64,000 nucleotides of DNA, taken from NCBI GenBank assembly GCA_901457705.2, contig LR590083.2, positions 3,906,597 through 3,970,596 on the forward strand. Direction: 5' to 3'. Source of the DNA: Beijerinckiaceae bacterium RH AL1 (GTDB lineage Bacteria; Pseudomonadota; Alphaproteobacteria; Rhizobiales; Beijerinckiaceae). The notes beneath the pieces were generated by a model. It was not told the DNA's origin. It searched no databases and saw only the letters and a program-made list of their open reading frames with translations. The translations under genes and the position numbers were made by a program. Below are positions 33,472 through 43,765 of the stretch, in pieces. Numbering within the stretch: the stretch's first letter is position 1; each line of letters starts with the position of its first letter.

Positions 33472-35532
33472 TCAGGCCGCCTTGTTGATCGCGATCTGGT
33501 GCTTCGCTGCTTCCAGCACCTTCTCCGGCGTGAAGCCGAATTTCTTCAAAAGGTCCTTCAGCGGCGCCGACGAGCCGAACGAGTGCATGCCGATGATCGT
33601 GCCCGTCGCGCCGACATACTTCTCCCAGCCCATCACGGCGGCCTGCTCGACCGAGACGCGCGCCTTCACCGAGGGCGGCAGCACGCTGTCCTTGTAGGCC
33701 TGGTCCTGCCGCGCGAAGAGCTCGAGGCACGGCATCGAGACGACGCGGGCGCCGATGCCCTCGGCCTTCAGCGCCTCGTAGGCGCCGACGCAGAGCGACA
33801 GCTCAGTGCCGGTGCCCATCAGGATCACCTGCGGCTTGCCGTCCTCGGCATCGGCGAGGACGTAGGCGCCCTTCGCGACGCCCGTGGCCGAGGCGTACTT
33901 GGTGCGGTCGAGCGTCGGCATGGCCTGGCGGCTGAAGATGAGCGCCGCCGGGTTGTGCTTCAGCTCCATCACGACGCGATAGGTCTCGGCGACCTCGTTG
34001 GCGTCGCCCGGGCGGAAGACGAGCAGCCCGGGGATCATGCGCAGGCTCGGCACCTGCTCGATCGGCTGGTGGGTCGGGCCGTCCTCGCCGACGCCGATCG
34101 AATCGTGCGTGAAGACCGTGAAGTTGTGCAGCTCCATCAGCGCCGAGAGGCGGATCGGCGGCCGCATGTAGTCGGAGAAGACGAGGAAGGTGGAGCCGAA
34201 CGCGCGCAAGCCGGCGAGCGCCATGCCGTTGCAGATGCCGCCCATGCCGTGCTCGCGGATGCCGAAGTGCATGTTACGACCGCCGGGCGTCGTCCGCCCG
34301 AGCGACTCGGCCCCGTCGATGTTGGTCTTGGTCGAGGGCGCGAGGTCGGCGGAGCCGCCGATGAACCACGGGCACACCTTGGCGATCGCGTTGATCACCT
34401 TGCCCGAGGATTCGCGCGAGGCCATGCCCTTCTCGTCGGCCGGGAAGACCGGCAGCGCCTTGTCCCAGCCCGCCGGCATGGTCTTGGCCCGGATGTGCTC
34501 GATCTGGTCGGCGAGGTCGGGGTGCGTCGACTTGAACTCGGCGTAGGTGCGCTTCCACTTTTCGTTCAGCGCCGCACCGCGCTTGCCGATGCCGTCCTGG
34601 AACGCCTCGTACACGCCGTCGGGCACAAGGAACTGGGCGTCCTCCGGCCAGCCGTAGGCCTTCTTGGCGCCCTTGATCTCGTCCTCGCCCGGCGCGTCGG
34701 AATGCGCCTTGTGGGTGCCCGCCTTGGTCGGGAAGCCGTAGCCGATGACCGAGTGGACGATGATGATCGTCGGGCGCTTCTCCTCGCCGAGGAAGCTCTC
34801 GAGGTGGGAGAGGAAGCCCTGGGTGTCGTTGGCGTCGGCGAGATGCAGCACGTTCCAGCCGTAGGCCTCGAAGCGCTCCCCGACGTTCTCAGAGAAAGCG
34901 AGCGGCGTGTCGCCTTCGATCGTGATCTTGTTGTCGTCGTAGACCCAGCAGAGGTTCGAGAGCTGGAGATGGCCGGCGAGCGAAGCGGCCTCGGAGGCGA
35001 TGCCTTCCATCAGGTCGCCGTCGGAGCAGAAATTGTAGACGTTGTAGTCGAAGAGCGTCGCGCCCTTGTTGTAGGTCGCGCCGAGCCAGCGCGACGCCAT
35101 CGCCATGCCGACCGAGTTGCCGCAGCCGGCGCCGAGCGGCCCCGTCGTCGTCTCGACGCCGGTGGTGAAGCCGTACTCGGGATGGCCGGGCGTCTTGGAA
35201 TCGATCTGGCGGAACCGCTTGAGGTCTTCCACGGTAAGCGCCGGCGCATTCGAGCCGGGCTTCTCCCGGATGCCGGCGAGGCAGATCAGCGAGTAGAGCA
35301 GCATCGACGCGTGGCCGACGGAGAGCACGAAGCGGTCGCGGTTCGGCCAATCCGGATCGGCCGGATCGTAGCGGAGCACCTTGTTCCAGAGCGTGTAGGC
35401 GACCGGCGCCAGCGCCATCGGCGTGCCGGGGTGGCCGCTCTTGGCCTTCTGCACCGCGTCCATCGCCAGCGTGCGGATCGTGTTGATCGCGAGCGTGTCG
35501 ATGTCGCCCGCTGTCCCCGTCGCCGTCGTCAT
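33472..35532 (-). CDS. tkt: Transketolase
   Basis: Transketolase moves two-carbon units between sugar phosphates using thiamine diphosphate. The 686-residue product has [19 protein letters not shown] near the N terminus, the TPP/Mg motif [40 protein letters not shown] and the second-domain motif [23 protein letters not shown] 35532 gives [20 protein letters not shown]. It is the first gene of the leftward pentose-phosphate operon, so the promoter should be between 35533 and about 35640; I see nothing decisive there. Confidence 0.96.
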   Translation of the reverse strand: MTTATGTAGDIDTLAINTIRTLAMDAVQKAKSGHPGTPMALAPVAYTLWNKVLRYDPADPDWPNRDRFVLSVGHASMLLYSLICLAGIREKPGSNAPALTVEDLKRFRQIDSKTPGHPEYGFTTGVETTTGPLGAGCGNSVGMAMASRWLGATYNKGATLFDYNVYNFCSDGDLMEGIASEAASLAGHLQLSNLCWVYDDNKITIEGDTPLAFSENVGERFEAYGWNVLHLADANDTQGFLSHLESFLGEEKRPTIIIVHSVIGYGFPTKAGTHKAHSDAPGEDEIKGAKKAYGWPEDAQFLVPDGVYEAFQDGIGKRGAALNEKWKRTYAEFKSTHPDLADQIEHIRAKTMPAGWDKALPVFPADEKGMASRESSGKVINAIAKVCPWFIGGSADLAPSTKTNIDGAESLGRTTPGGRNMHFGIREHGMGGICNGMALAGLRAFGSTFLVFSDYMRPPIRLSALMELHNFTVFTHDSIGVGEDGPTHQPIEQVPSLRMIPGLLVFRPGDANEVAETYRVVMELKHNPAALIFSRQAMPTLDRTKYASATGVAKGAYVLADAEDGKPQVILMGTGTELSLCVGAYEALKAEGIGARVVSMPCLELFARQDQAYKDSVLPPSVKARVSVEQAAVMGWEKYVGATGTIIGMHSFGSSAPLKDLLKKFGFTPEKVLEAAKHQIAINKAA

Positions 35533-35658
35533 GGAACCCTCCGTTCGTCGTCCGCACTAGCTCGGGCCGCCCACGGTCCCGTCAAGGCATGGCAGCCATG
35601 CCGCGACAGATAACTACGCCGCCGTCATGAACCCAGTGCAAAAGTCCTGCCCGGCGCT

Positions 35659-37173
35659 CTAGGCCCTTTCGATGTCGAGGGGAATCTCCGCTTTCAGCTC
35701 GAAGCCGGCGGTTCCGTAGGTGGCATCGACCTTGGCGCCGATCTGCTGCGACAGCACCCGCGTCAGGATCATCGACCCGAAGCCGTGGCGCTCGGGCGGG
35801 GTCACGGCGGGGCCGCCGGACTCGATCCAGCGGCAGGTCAGGATGCGCTTCTCCTTCGCCGGCACCACCGTCCAGGTCACGGTGACGTGCCCCTCAGACG
35901 TGCTGAGCGCGCCATGCCGATAGGCATTCGTCGACAGCTCGTGGATGGTCATGCCAAGCGGCACCGCGAGCTGCGACGGCAGCTCGACGTCCGGTCCCTC
36001 GAGGATCACCCGCTCGTCGGCGCCTTCCGCGTAGACGCCGATCTCCTGGCGCAGCAGGCTCGGCAACGAGACGAACTGCTGGATCTCCTCGGTGAGCAGC
36101 GAGTGCGTCCGGGCCAGCGACGAGATGCGGCCGGAGAAGGCCCAGGTGTATTCCTCGATCGTCTCGGCCGTCCGCGCGGTCGAGTTCATCACGCCCTGCA
36201 CGGTCGCCAGCGTGTTGCGGACGCGATGGTGCAGCTCGCGCACCAGCAGCGACTGCGACTTCTCGGCCCGCACGTGGTCGGTGACGTCGTTGCCGTCGAC
36301 GAAGATGCCGGCCACCTCGCCGTCCTCGGCGAGGATCGGCTGGTAGACGAAGTTGACGTACATCTCCTCGAGCCCCTGCTCGGGGCTGCGCTCCAGGGCG
36401 ATGCGCATCTGGCGGCCGACGAAGGGCTCGCCGCTGCGGTAGACTTTCTCGAGCAGCTCGATGTAGCCCTGCCCGACAATCTCCGGCACCGCTTCGCGCA
36501 GCGGGCGGCCGACCAGCTCCCGCTGGCCGACGAGGCTCATGAAGGCGCTGTTCGCCAGCTCGAAGCGGAAGTCCGGGCCGCTGAACACGCACATGAAGCT
36601 CGGCGCGCTCATGAAGAGGTTGCGCAGCTGCGCGCTCTCGGCGAGCAGCGTGTCGTTCAGCGCCTGCACGCGCTGCGCCCGGGCAAGGATCGAGCTGCCG
36701 AGCGCCGCCCGGCCGCCTGGCGCGGCCTTGGCCGAGGACGCGCTGCCGCTGTCGTCCTTCTCGGCCGCATCGGCCTTGGCGCGGTGCAGGTCGGTGACGT
36801 CCTGGGTGTTCTGCAGGACGAACCGGGTCTCTCCGTGCTCGCCGAGAATCGGCAGGTGGGAGACGCTCCAGTAGCGGTCGACGACGCCGCTCTCGTCCGG
36901 CACCGGGATCGGGTAGTGCAGCACCGGCACAAAGTCCGGCTTGCCGGTCCGCACCACGCGAAAGATCGAATCGCGCAGGCTGCGGGCCGTCTCGCCGTTG
37001 GCCGGGAAGGCGTCGAACACGTGGCGGCCAACGAGCGCGTCGCGGTCGCGCCCGACGGCGTCGAGGTAGGCCTGGTTCATGTCGACGATGCCGAGGTCCG
37101 GCGACATGATCATGAGCGGGGTCGGCGCGCTGTCAAAAACCGCCTGGAAGTCGATAGCGCCGGTCGCAGCCAC
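35659..37173 (-). CDS. PAS-PAS sensor histidine kinase, HWE/HisKA_2 type
   Basis: A 504-residue soluble sensor. PAS 1 spans about residues 10-130 (FDSAPTPLMIMSPDLGIVDM, with the NTQDVTDLH end), a linker rich in Ser and Ala follows, PAS 2 spans about 185-305 (FMSAPSFMCVFSGPDFRFEL, ending VDGNDVTDH). The histidine box is LLVRELHHRVRNTLATVQGV, the N box MTIHELSTNAYRHGAL and the G box GFGSMIL. This is the HWE/HisKA_2 family, common in Hyphomicrobiales and often linked to light, redox or general stress control. No membrane segment, so the signal is internal. No response regulator is adjacent; the gene is divergent from the RND efflux pair. Confidence 0.9.
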   Translation of the reverse strand: MAATGAIDFQAVFDSAPTPLMIMSPDLGIVDMNQAYLDAVGRDRDALVGRHVFDAFPANGETARSLRDSIFRVVRTGKPDFVPVLHYPIPVPDESGVVDRYWSVSHLPILGEHGETRFVLQNTQDVTDLHRAKADAAEKDDSGSASSAKAAPGGRAALGSSILARAQRVQALNDTLLAESAQLRNLFMSAPSFMCVFSGPDFRFELANSAFMSLVGQRELVGRPLREAVPEIVGQGYIELLEKVYRSGEPFVGRQMRIALERSPEQGLEEMYVNFVYQPILAEDGEVAGIFVDGNDVTDHVRAEKSQSLLVRELHHRVRNTLATVQGVMNSTARTAETIEEYTWAFSGRISSLARTHSLLTEEIQQFVSLPSLLRQEIGVYAEGADERVILEGPDVELPSQLAVPLGMTIHELSTNAYRHGALSTSEGHVTVTWTVVPAKEKRILTCRWIESGGPAVTPPERHGFGSMILTRVLSQQIGAKVDATYGTAGFELKAEIPLDIERA

Positions 37174-37298
37174 TCAAGTCTCCGATGCAACGGGCCGCGA
37201 ATGCCCCTGGCGTCCATGTCTTTTCACATCTACCGTCGCCGCATGCCGAAGCAAGGGCGTCCGACCGTGGATGTAGAGGAGGTCGCGGCAAAAACCTT

Positions 37299-37317
37299 GA
37301 TTGTTCCGGATTGTTCC
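37299..37317. promoter_or_regulatory. Tandem GATTGTTCC direct repeat upstream of efflux genes
   Basis: GATTGTTCC occurs at 37299-37307 and again at 37309-37317, ten bases apart, so both copies face the same side of the DNA helix. It lies about 40 bases before the ATG of the efflux operon, in the divergent gap with the sensor kinase. That is where an operator or activator site would be expected. No regulator can be named from this. Confidence 0.35.
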
Positions 37318-37354
37318 CGCATGCCCGGACGGCACGGGGGCTGAAGATCAAAGA

Positions 37355-38536
37355 ATGATGCGTCCACCTCAAGCTCGCGCGCTCGCCGGCACCGCGCTGT
37401 CGGCAGCGGCACTCGTTGCGTTGGCCGTGGCCCCGGCGGCCGCGCAGGGCGGCCCGAGCGGCCCACCGTCGGTCGGCGTGGTCAAGGTCGACCAGATCCC
37501 GATCACCGAGACGAACCAGTTCATCGGCCGCGTCCAGGCGATCCAGAAGGTGGCGATCGTCGCGCGCGTCACCGCCTACCTCGAGAAGGTCGACTTCCAG
37601 GACGGCGCCGAGGTGAAGAAGGGCGACCTCCTCTACGAGCTGGAGCGGCCGCCGTTCCAGGCCGACCTCGACGCGAAAAAGGCCGTCGCCGACCAGTTCG
37701 CCGCGCAGCTCACCAACGCCAAGCTCTCCGCCGAGCGCGCCGAATCGCTGCTGCGCACCAACGCGGGCGCGCAGGCCACGGTCGATTCGACGGTCGCGGC
37801 GCAAAAGGCCCTCGAGGCGCAGCTGCTCGGCGCCAACGCCAGCGTCGCCACCGCGCAGATCAACCTCGACTACACGCGGATCGCCGCGCCGATCGACGGC
37901 AAGCTCGGGCGCACGGCGATCACGCCGGGCAACGTGGTGTCGCCCTCCTCCGGGACGCTGGTGACGATCGTCAGCCAGGACCCGATGTACGTCTCCTTCC
38001 CGGTCGCGGTGCGCACGCTGCAGGAGCTCGGCAAGAAGTACATCCCGCAGGGCGGCTCGAAGGCCGTCGAGCTGAAGATCAAGCTGCCCGACGGGACGAT
38101 CTACGGCCAGACGGGGCAGCTGCATTTCGTCGACAACACGGTCAACACCGGCACCGACACGGTGATCGTCCGCGGCACGATCGCCAACCCGAAGCTGTCG
38201 ATGGCGACCAAGAACTCGCCGATTCGCGAGCTCTACGACAACGAGTTCGTCACCGTGTACCTCGAGGGCGTGAAGCCGGTGACCGTGCTCGGCATCCCGC
38301 GCTCCGCCGTGCTGATGGACCAGCAGGGCGACTACGTCTGGGTCGTCGGCCAGGACGACAAGGTCGAGCGCCGCACCGTGACGCTCGGCCAGTCGACGCC
38401 GACCGTCGCCGCCGTGACGAGCGGGCTCAAGGCCGGCGAGATCGTCGTGTCGGAAGGCGTGCAGAAGGTGCGCGGCGGCCAGACGGTCTCTCCAAGCCCG
38501 GCCGAGCCGACGCCTGGCACGGAGCAGGGCAAGTGA
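37355..38536 (+). CDS. RND efflux membrane fusion (periplasmic adaptor) protein
   Basis: A 393-residue HlyD/AcrA-type adaptor linking an RND pump to an outer-membrane channel. It has a signal peptide (to about AVAPAAAQ), [20 protein letters not shown], the lipoyl half-motif [20 protein letters not shown], a coiled-coil hairpin (about residues 110-165), and [20 protein letters not shown]. The start is ATG 37355 or the next codon, ATG 37358. It is followed by the pump gene after 37 bases. No outer-membrane factor gene is adjacent, so a TolC-like protein must be encoded elsewhere. No lipid-attachment Cys is seen at the signal cleavage site. Confidence 0.93.
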   Translation: MMRPPQARALAGTALSAAALVALAVAPAAAQGGPSGPPSVGVVKVDQIPITETNQFIGRVQAIQKVAIVARVTAYLEKVDFQDGAEVKKGDLLYELERPPFQADLDAKKAVADQFAAQLTNAKLSAERAESLLRTNAGAQATVDSTVAAQKALEAQLLGANASVATAQINLDYTRIAAPIDGKLGRTAITPGNVVSPSSGTLVTIVSQDPMYVSFPVAVRTLQELGKKYIPQGGSKAVELKIKLPDGTIYGQTGQLHFVDNTVNTGTDTVIVRGTIANPKLSMATKNSPIRELYDNEFVTVYLEGVKPVTVLGIPRSAVLMDQQGDYVWVVGQDDKVERRTVTLGQSTPTVAAVTSGLKAGEIVVSEGVQKVRGGQTVSPSPAEPTPGTEQGK

Positions 38537-38573
38537 GTGGCCGGGCCTATCAGCGCAGCGGGGGAGCGGGGCG

Positions 38574-41500
38574 GTGATCTCGTCCGTCTTCGTCGACCGG
38601 CCGCGGCTGGCGATCGTCATCGCCGTCGTCATCACGCTGGCCGGCCTGCTGGCTCTGACCGCGATCCCGCTGTCGCAGTTTCCCGACATCGTGCCGCCGC
38701 AGGTGCAGGTGACGGCGACCTATCCCGGCGCCTCGGCGAAGGATGTCGAGGAAGCGGTCGCGCAGCCGATCGAGGCGCAGATGGTCGGCGTCGACCGCTC
38801 GATCTACATGAAGTCGACGTCAGGCAACGACGGCTCCTACACGCTGACCGTCTCGTTCGACCTCGGCTCGAACCCCGACATCGACACCGTCAACGTCAAC
38901 AACCGCGTGCAGACGGCGCAGAGCCAGCTGCCGGCCTCGGTGACCCTGCAGGGGCTGACGATCCGCAAGCGCTCGTCGGCCGTGCTGCAGTTCATGATGC
39001 TCTATTCGGACAACGGGAAGCAGGACCCGCTGTTCATCACGAACTATGCCGTCATCAACGTGCTCGACGAGATCTCGCGCACGCCGGGCGTCGGACAGGC
39101 GCTGCTGTTCGGCAAGCTCAATTACTCGATGCGCATCTGGTTCGACACGCAGCGGCTCACCGCGCTGAACCTCGCGCCTTCCGACATCATCAACGCCATC
39201 AGCGCGCAGAACAACCAGGCCGCGATCGGCCGCATCGGCGCGCGCCCGGTGCCGGACAACCAGCAGTTCCAGCTCAACCTGCAGACCGAGGGCCGGCTGA
39301 CCACCGCCGCGCAGTTCGGCGACATCGTGCTGCGCGCCAACCCCGACGGCTCGAACCTCAAGATCAAGGACGTCGCCCGCGTCGAGCTTGGCGCCCAGAA
39401 CGAGGACACCGAAAGCTCGCTCTCCGGCAAGCCGGCGGTGGCGCTCGGCATCTATCTCTCGCCCGGCGCCAACGCCGTGCAGACGGCGGCCGCCGTCAAC
39501 AAGACGCTGGACCGCCTCAAGGCGCGCTTCCCGGACGGGCTGAAGACCGCCGTCGTCTACGACACGACGACCTTCGTCTCGGACACGATCCACGAGGTCA
39601 TCCGCACGCTCGTCGAGGCCTTCGTCCTCGTCGTGCTGGTCGTCTTCATCTTCCTCGGCTCGCTGCGCGCGACGATCATCCCCGCGGTGGCGGTGCCCGT
39701 GTCGCTGATCGGCACCTTCGCCGTCCTCCTGGCGATCGGCTACTCCGCCAACACCGTGTCGCTGCTCGCGATGGTGCTCGGCATCGGCATCGTGGTCGAC
39801 GACGCGATCGTCGTCGTCGAGAATGTCGAGCGCGTGATGGAGGAGGAGCCCGAGCTCAGCCCGCGCGACGCGACCAAGAAGGCGATGCGCGAGATCACCG
39901 CGCCGATCATCGCGATCTCGCTCGTCCTGCTCTCGGTCTTCGTGCCGATCGCCTTCATCCCGGGCGTCTCGGGGCAGCTGTTCCGCCAGTTCGCCGTGAC
40001 GATCTCGGTGTCGATGATCATCTCGGCCATCAACGCGCTGACCCTGTCGCCGGCGCTCTGCGGCGTGTTCCTGCGCCACGGCGGGCCGAAGCGCGGCATC
40101 ATGGGCCGCATCATGCGCGGCATCGATAGCGTGCGCGACGGCTTCGCCTGGGTCGTCGCGCGCCTGGTGCGCGTCGCCGTCGTCTCGATCGTGATCGTCG
40201 CGCTCTTTGGCGCCGGCATCTTCTATCTGACGACGATCACCCCGACGGGCTTCCTGCCGGAGGAGGACCAGGGCGCCTTCTTCATGTCGATCCAGCTGCC
40301 GGACGGCGCCTCGGTGGCCCGTACCAAGGCGGTGGTGCGCAAGGCCGAGAAGCTGCTTCTCTCCTATCCGCAGGTCGACAAGACGTTCGCCGTCATCGGC
40401 TTCTCGCTGCTCGATTCCGCCAACGAGTCGAACAACGGCTTCATGGTGGTGAAGCTGAAGCCGTTCGCCGAGCGCACCGCGCCGGGCGACTCGGCACAGG
40501 CGCTGATCAAGAAGGTGTTCGCCGACGCGCAGCAGATCCGCGAGGCCAACGTCATCGCCTTCAACCTGCCGCCGATCATCGGCCTCTCGACCTCGGGCGG
40601 CTTCGAGTACCAGCTCGAGGCGCTGGAGGGCCAAGACCCCGTCGACAACGCGAGCGTCATGCAGGGCCTGCTCGCCGCCGCCAACGCGAGCCCCGTGCTG
40701 ACCCGCGTCTTCTCGACCTACACCGCGTCGAACCCGTCGATCTTCCTCGACATCGACCGTGTGAAGGCACAGGCGCTCGGCGTCGGCATCGGCTCGATCT
40801 TCACCACGCTCGGGGCGACGCTCGGCAGCGCCTACATCAACAACTTCAACCTGTTCGGCCGCGTCTGGCAGGTCAACATCGAGGGCGAGGCGGCCGACCG
40901 CCGCAACTTCGCGGACATCGACCGGATCTACGTGCGCAACGATCGCAACGAGATGGTGCCGATGGCGGCACTCGCCTCGCAGCGCATCATCGTCGGCCCG
41001 CAGGTGATCACCCGCTACAACAACTATCGCGCGGTCTCGATCCAGGGCTCGCCGCGCCCGGGCGTCTCCTCCGGCACCGCGCTCGCCGCGATGGGCGACC
41101 TGTCGGCGACGACGCTGCCCAAGGGCTACGGCTACGAGTGGACCGGCACCGCCTACCAGGAGCACGAGGCCGGCTCGAAGACCGGCGTGATCCTGGCGCT
41201 GGCGCTGCTCTTCGCCTTCCTGTTCCTCGTCGCGCTGTACGAGAGCTGGATGATCCCGGTGCCGGTGCTGCTGTCGGTCGCCGTCGGCGTCGCCGGCTCC
41301 TACATCGCGGTGCTCATCGGCGGCCTGTCGCTCGACCTCTACGCGCAGATCGGCCTCGTCGTGCTGATCGCGCTGGCCGCCAAGAACGCCATCCTGATCG
41401 TCGAGTTCGCCAAGGAGGAGCGCGAGAAGGGCATGGAGGTCGCCGACGCGGCGATCCTCGGCGCCAAGATGCGCTTTCGCGCCGTGATGATGACCTCGAT

Positions 41501-41693
41501 CGCCTTCCTCGCCGGCCTCGCGCCGCTCGTGACGGCGCAGGGCGCGGCGATGCTCTCGCGGCGCGGCGTCGGCACGCCGGTGTTCGGCGGCATGCTGGCG
41601 GCCTCGGCGCTCGGCATCTTCTTGGTGCCGATGCTCTACGTCGCCTTCCAGCGCGTGCGCGAGCACAAGTGGCGCAGGCCGAAGGCCGGCTGA
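38574..41693 (+). CDS. RND multidrug efflux permease (HAE-1/AcrB-like)
   Basis: A 1039-residue RND pump of full family length with twelve membrane helices and two large periplasmic loops. Proton-relay residues are present: the Asp pair in [20 protein letters not shown] (helix 4) and Lys in [16 protein letters not shown] (helix 10). The N terminus [20 protein letters not shown] and the motif [20 protein letters not shown] are typical of HAE-1 pumps that export drugs or lipophilic compounds with the adaptor encoded just upstream. GTG 38574 has GGGGAG upstream. The stop is two bases from that of the convergent methyltransferase gene. Confidence 0.96.
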   Translation: MISSVFVDRPRLAIVIAVVITLAGLLALTAIPLSQFPDIVPPQVQVTATYPGASAKDVEEAVAQPIEAQMVGVDRSIYMKSTSGNDGSYTLTVSFDLGSNPDIDTVNVNNRVQTAQSQLPASVTLQGLTIRKRSSAVLQFMMLYSDNGKQDPLFITNYAVINVLDEISRTPGVGQALLFGKLNYSMRIWFDTQRLTALNLAPSDIINAISAQNNQAAIGRIGARPVPDNQQFQLNLQTEGRLTTAAQFGDIVLRANPDGSNLKIKDVARVELGAQNEDTESSLSGKPAVALGIYLSPGANAVQTAAAVNKTLDRLKARFPDGLKTAVVYDTTTFVSDTIHEVIRTLVEAFVLVVLVVFIFLGSLRATIIPAVAVPVSLIGTFAVLLAIGYSANTVSLLAMVLGIGIVVDDAIVVVENVERVMEEEPELSPRDATKKAMREITAPIIAISLVLLSVFVPIAFIPGVSGQLFRQFAVTISVSMIISAINALTLSPALCGVFLRHGGPKRGIMGRIMRGIDSVRDGFAWVVARLVRVAVVSIVIVALFGAGIFYLTTITPTGFLPEEDQGAFFMSIQLPDGASVARTKAVVRKAEKLLLSYPQVDKTFAVIGFSLLDSANESNNGFMVVKLKPFAERTAPGDSAQALIKKVFADAQQIREANVIAFNLPPIIGLSTSGGFEYQLEALEGQDPVDNASVMQGLLAAANASPVLTRVFSTYTASNPSIFLDIDRVKAQALGVGIGSIFTTLGATLGSAYINNFNLFGRVWQVNIEGEAADRRNFADIDRIYVRNDRNEMVPMAALASQRIIVGPQVITRYNNYRAVSIQGSPRPGVSSGTALAAMGDLSATTLPKGYGYEWTGTAYQEHEAGSKTGVILALALLFAFLFLVALYESWMIPVPVLLSVAVGVAGSYIAVLIGGLSLDLYAQIGLVVLIALAAKNAILIVEFAKEEREKGMEVADAAILGAKMRFRAVMMTSIAFLAGLAPLVTAQGAAMLSRRGVGTPVFGGMLAASALGIFLVPMLYVAFQRVREHKWRRPKAG

Positions 41694-41694
41694 G

Positions 41695-42354
41695 CTACCA
41701 GAGGCCCGGCACCAGGCGGTGATGCACCCGGGCGGCGTAGGCGCGATAGCCGGCGAGGCCGTCCATCATCAGCGCCTCCTCGCCCCGGGCGCGGGCATCC
41801 ATCAGCGCGATGGCGGGGACGAGGATCGCGAGGCCCCAGAGCGAGCCGAGCATCAGCGGGACGCCGACCATCAGCGGCACGACGAAGCCGTACATCGGAT
41901 GCCGGACGAAGGCGTAAGGCCCGTCCGCCACCGCGACCTGGCCGCGCTCGGGCTGCAGCTTGATCTGCGTCGAGGCGAAGCTGTTGAAGGCCAGCACCCA
42001 GGCCCAGCCCGCGTAAGCGATCACGATGAGCATCGCGCCGACGGCCTGCCAGGCCATCGACACATGCGACCAGTGAAACCGCACATCGAGGGCCATGAGC
42101 GGCAGCCACAGCGCGAACACGACAAGGATCGCGACCATGATCGCGCGATCGCGCGGCGCCTGCGTGGCCTCGAGCGGCGAGGCTTGGCGCTCCTGCAGCA
42201 GCGCCGGATCGGCCTTGCGCAGCCAGAGCCACAGCGCGAGACCGCAGATATGGAACAGCGCGAGGAAGCCCCATGCCTGCGGCCACGCCAGGGTGCCGGC
42301 CGGCAAGAACAGGAGCGCGCTCATGATCGCGAAGCTGACGAGGCTGCGCAGCAT
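41695..42354 (-). CDS. Isoprenylcysteine carboxylmethyltransferase/PEMT-like membrane protein
   Basis: A 219-residue membrane protein with about five hydrophobic segments. The C-terminal part has the conserved AdoMet-linked motif DGPYAFVRHPMYGFVVPLMV with the RHP..Y signature, then GLAILVPAIALMDARARGEE and a final YRAYAARVHHRLVPGLW. This pattern marks the ICMT/phospholipid N-methyltransferase superfamily. The acceptor is not known; lipids or small molecules are as likely as protein. ATG 42354 is 79 bases from, and divergent to, prmC. Confidence 0.78.
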   Translation of the reverse strand: MLRSLVSFAIMSALLFLPAGTLAWPQAWGFLALFHICGLALWLWLRKADPALLQERQASPLEATQAPRDRAIMVAILVVFALWLPLMALDVRFHWSHVSMAWQAVGAMLIVIAYAGWAWVLAFNSFASTQIKLQPERGQVAVADGPYAFVRHPMYGFVVPLMVGVPLMLGSLWGLAILVPAIALMDARARGEEALMMDGLAGYRAYAARVHHRLVPGLW

Positions 42355-42433
42355 GCCGCTTCAACGCGCGAGACGGCGATCGTTTGCGTCCCGTCGCCCG
42401 CGCGTGGGATGAGAGGCGCCTGCAGGAGGACGC

Positions 42434-43360
42434 ATGCATCCGAGGGACGCCGCCAGCGTGGCGGTCGAGCTGTCGCCGGCGACGCCGCGCGCGAAGGCGC
42501 GCGCCGGCCTCGCCGCGCTCTTCGCCCATGCCGGGCTCGACACGCCCGACCTCGACGCGCGCCTGCTCGTGCTGGCCGCCTGCGGCATCGACCATGCCGG
42601 GCTGATCCGCGATCCCGATGCGCCGCTCGGCACCGCCGCCGACCTCCTGACCCGGCTCGCGACCGAGCGCCTGCGGCGTACGCCGGTCTCGCGCCTGCTC
42701 GGGCGCCGCGAATTCTGGGGGCTCGACCTCGCCATCTCCGCCGACGTGCTCGACCCGCGCCCGGAGACGGAAGGCGTCGTCGGCGCCGTGCTCGACGCGA
42801 TTGGCGGCCGCCGCGCCGACCCGCTGCGCATCCTCGATCTCGGCACTGGCTCGGGCGCCATCCTGTGCGCGCTGCTGCACGAGCTGCCCGGCGCCTTCGG
42901 GCTCGGGGTGGACCGCTCGGCCGCAGCCTGCCGCCTGGCGCGCGGCAACCTGTCCGCGCTAGGCTTGGCGCCGCGCGCGGGCGTGGTGTGCGGCTCGTGG
43001 GACGAAGCGCTGCGCGCCCGCTTCGACATCGTCGTCTCGAACCCGCCATACATCCCGCGCGACGACCTGGCGGGATTGGCGCCGGAGGTGCGCGACCACG
43101 ATCCAGTCGCCGCGCTCGACGGTGGCGCCGACGGCCTAGGCCCCTACCGGCTGCTGGCGCCGCGGCTCGCCGACCTGCTGCAACCAGGAGGCGTCGCGGC
43201 CTTCGAGTGCGGCCACGACCAGGGCCCGGCGGTGGCGGAGCTCCTCGGCCGAACGCTGAGCGACGTCAGGGTCTTGCGCGACCTTGCCGGCTGTGACCGC
43301 GTCGTGGTCGGTAACCAAGCACCGGTTGCGCGCCGACATGGTGCTTCCGCTGCAACATAG
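42434..43360 (+). CDS. prmC: Peptide chain release factor N5-glutamine methyltransferase
   Basis: PrmC methylates the Gln of the GGQ loop in release factors. The 308-residue product has an N-terminal helical domain, then FWGLDLAISADVLDPRPETE, AdoMet motif I ILDLGTGSGAILCALLHELP and the catalytic NPPY in FDIVVSNPPYIPRDDLAGLA followed by EVRDHDPVAALDGG. The start is ATG 42434. In most Hyphomicrobiales prfA lies directly upstream; here the upstream neighbour is a divergent membrane methyltransferase, so prfA has moved or been lost from this locus. DUF4167 still follows downstream. Confidence 0.94.
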   Translation: MHPRDAASVAVELSPATPRAKARAGLAALFAHAGLDTPDLDARLLVLAACGIDHAGLIRDPDAPLGTAADLLTRLATERLRRTPVSRLLGRREFWGLDLAISADVLDPRPETEGVVGAVLDAIGGRRADPLRILDLGTGSGAILCALLHELPGAFGLGVDRSAAACRLARGNLSALGLAPRAGVVCGSWDEALRARFDIVVSNPPYIPRDDLAGLAPEVRDHDPVAALDGGADGLGPYRLLAPRLADLLQPGGVAAFECGHDQGPAVAELLGRTLSDVRVLRDLAGCDRVVVGNQAPVARRHGASAAT

Positions 43361-43765
43361 GCCGTAAGAAGGGCGTAGCGTCATGAATTCCCGACGAAAG
43401 CTCTTGGCGTGGCTTGGGAAAGCGCGTACATACCCGCTCAAGGAACGTCTTTCGCCGTCGGAGATGACGCTGCGGCTGACGTCGTGATCCGCCGGCTTGA
43501 CCGCGATGCTGCGGAGAGTTGGCAGCGAACTACCATTGTTGGAGATTGAGCCGTTCGCCTGGCCCTTTGCCGCGACGCTTCGAGCGTCCGGCCAGCGCCG
43601 ATTTCCGTGAGATCCGTCGAACCGCCGCGCGTGCATCCGGCATGATCGCGGGTCGCCCGAACCACCACCGCCCTTTTCGTCGAGACAGGTCGAACGCCGG
43701 GCGGGCTCAAAGCCGTAGCTTCGTGCCGTCCACCTCCATAGGCCGATGCCAACCAAGGAACATCG
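43361..43765 (+). other. Non-coding stretch between prmC and the DUF4167 gene
   Basis: About 405 bases without a convincing gene. A 34-codon frame (43383-43487, MNSRRKLLAWLGKARTYPLK...) has a weak GAAGGG-type site but low GC at third positions. The rest is less GC-rich than neighbouring genes and has no clear stem with a T run. The last part is probably the promoter and leader of the DUF4167 gene. I see no tRNA-like arm or riboswitch I can name. Confidence 0.5.

Noticed and set aside
38820..41666. A reading frame of more than 900 codons antisense to the RND pump
   Set aside because: GC-rich codon structure of the real gene keeps the opposite strand open; the product is Arg/His/Asp-rich low-complexity sequence with no motifs.
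43383..43487. 34-codon frame between prmC and DUF4167
   Set aside because: Weak ribosome site, poor GC at third positions and no recognisable features.
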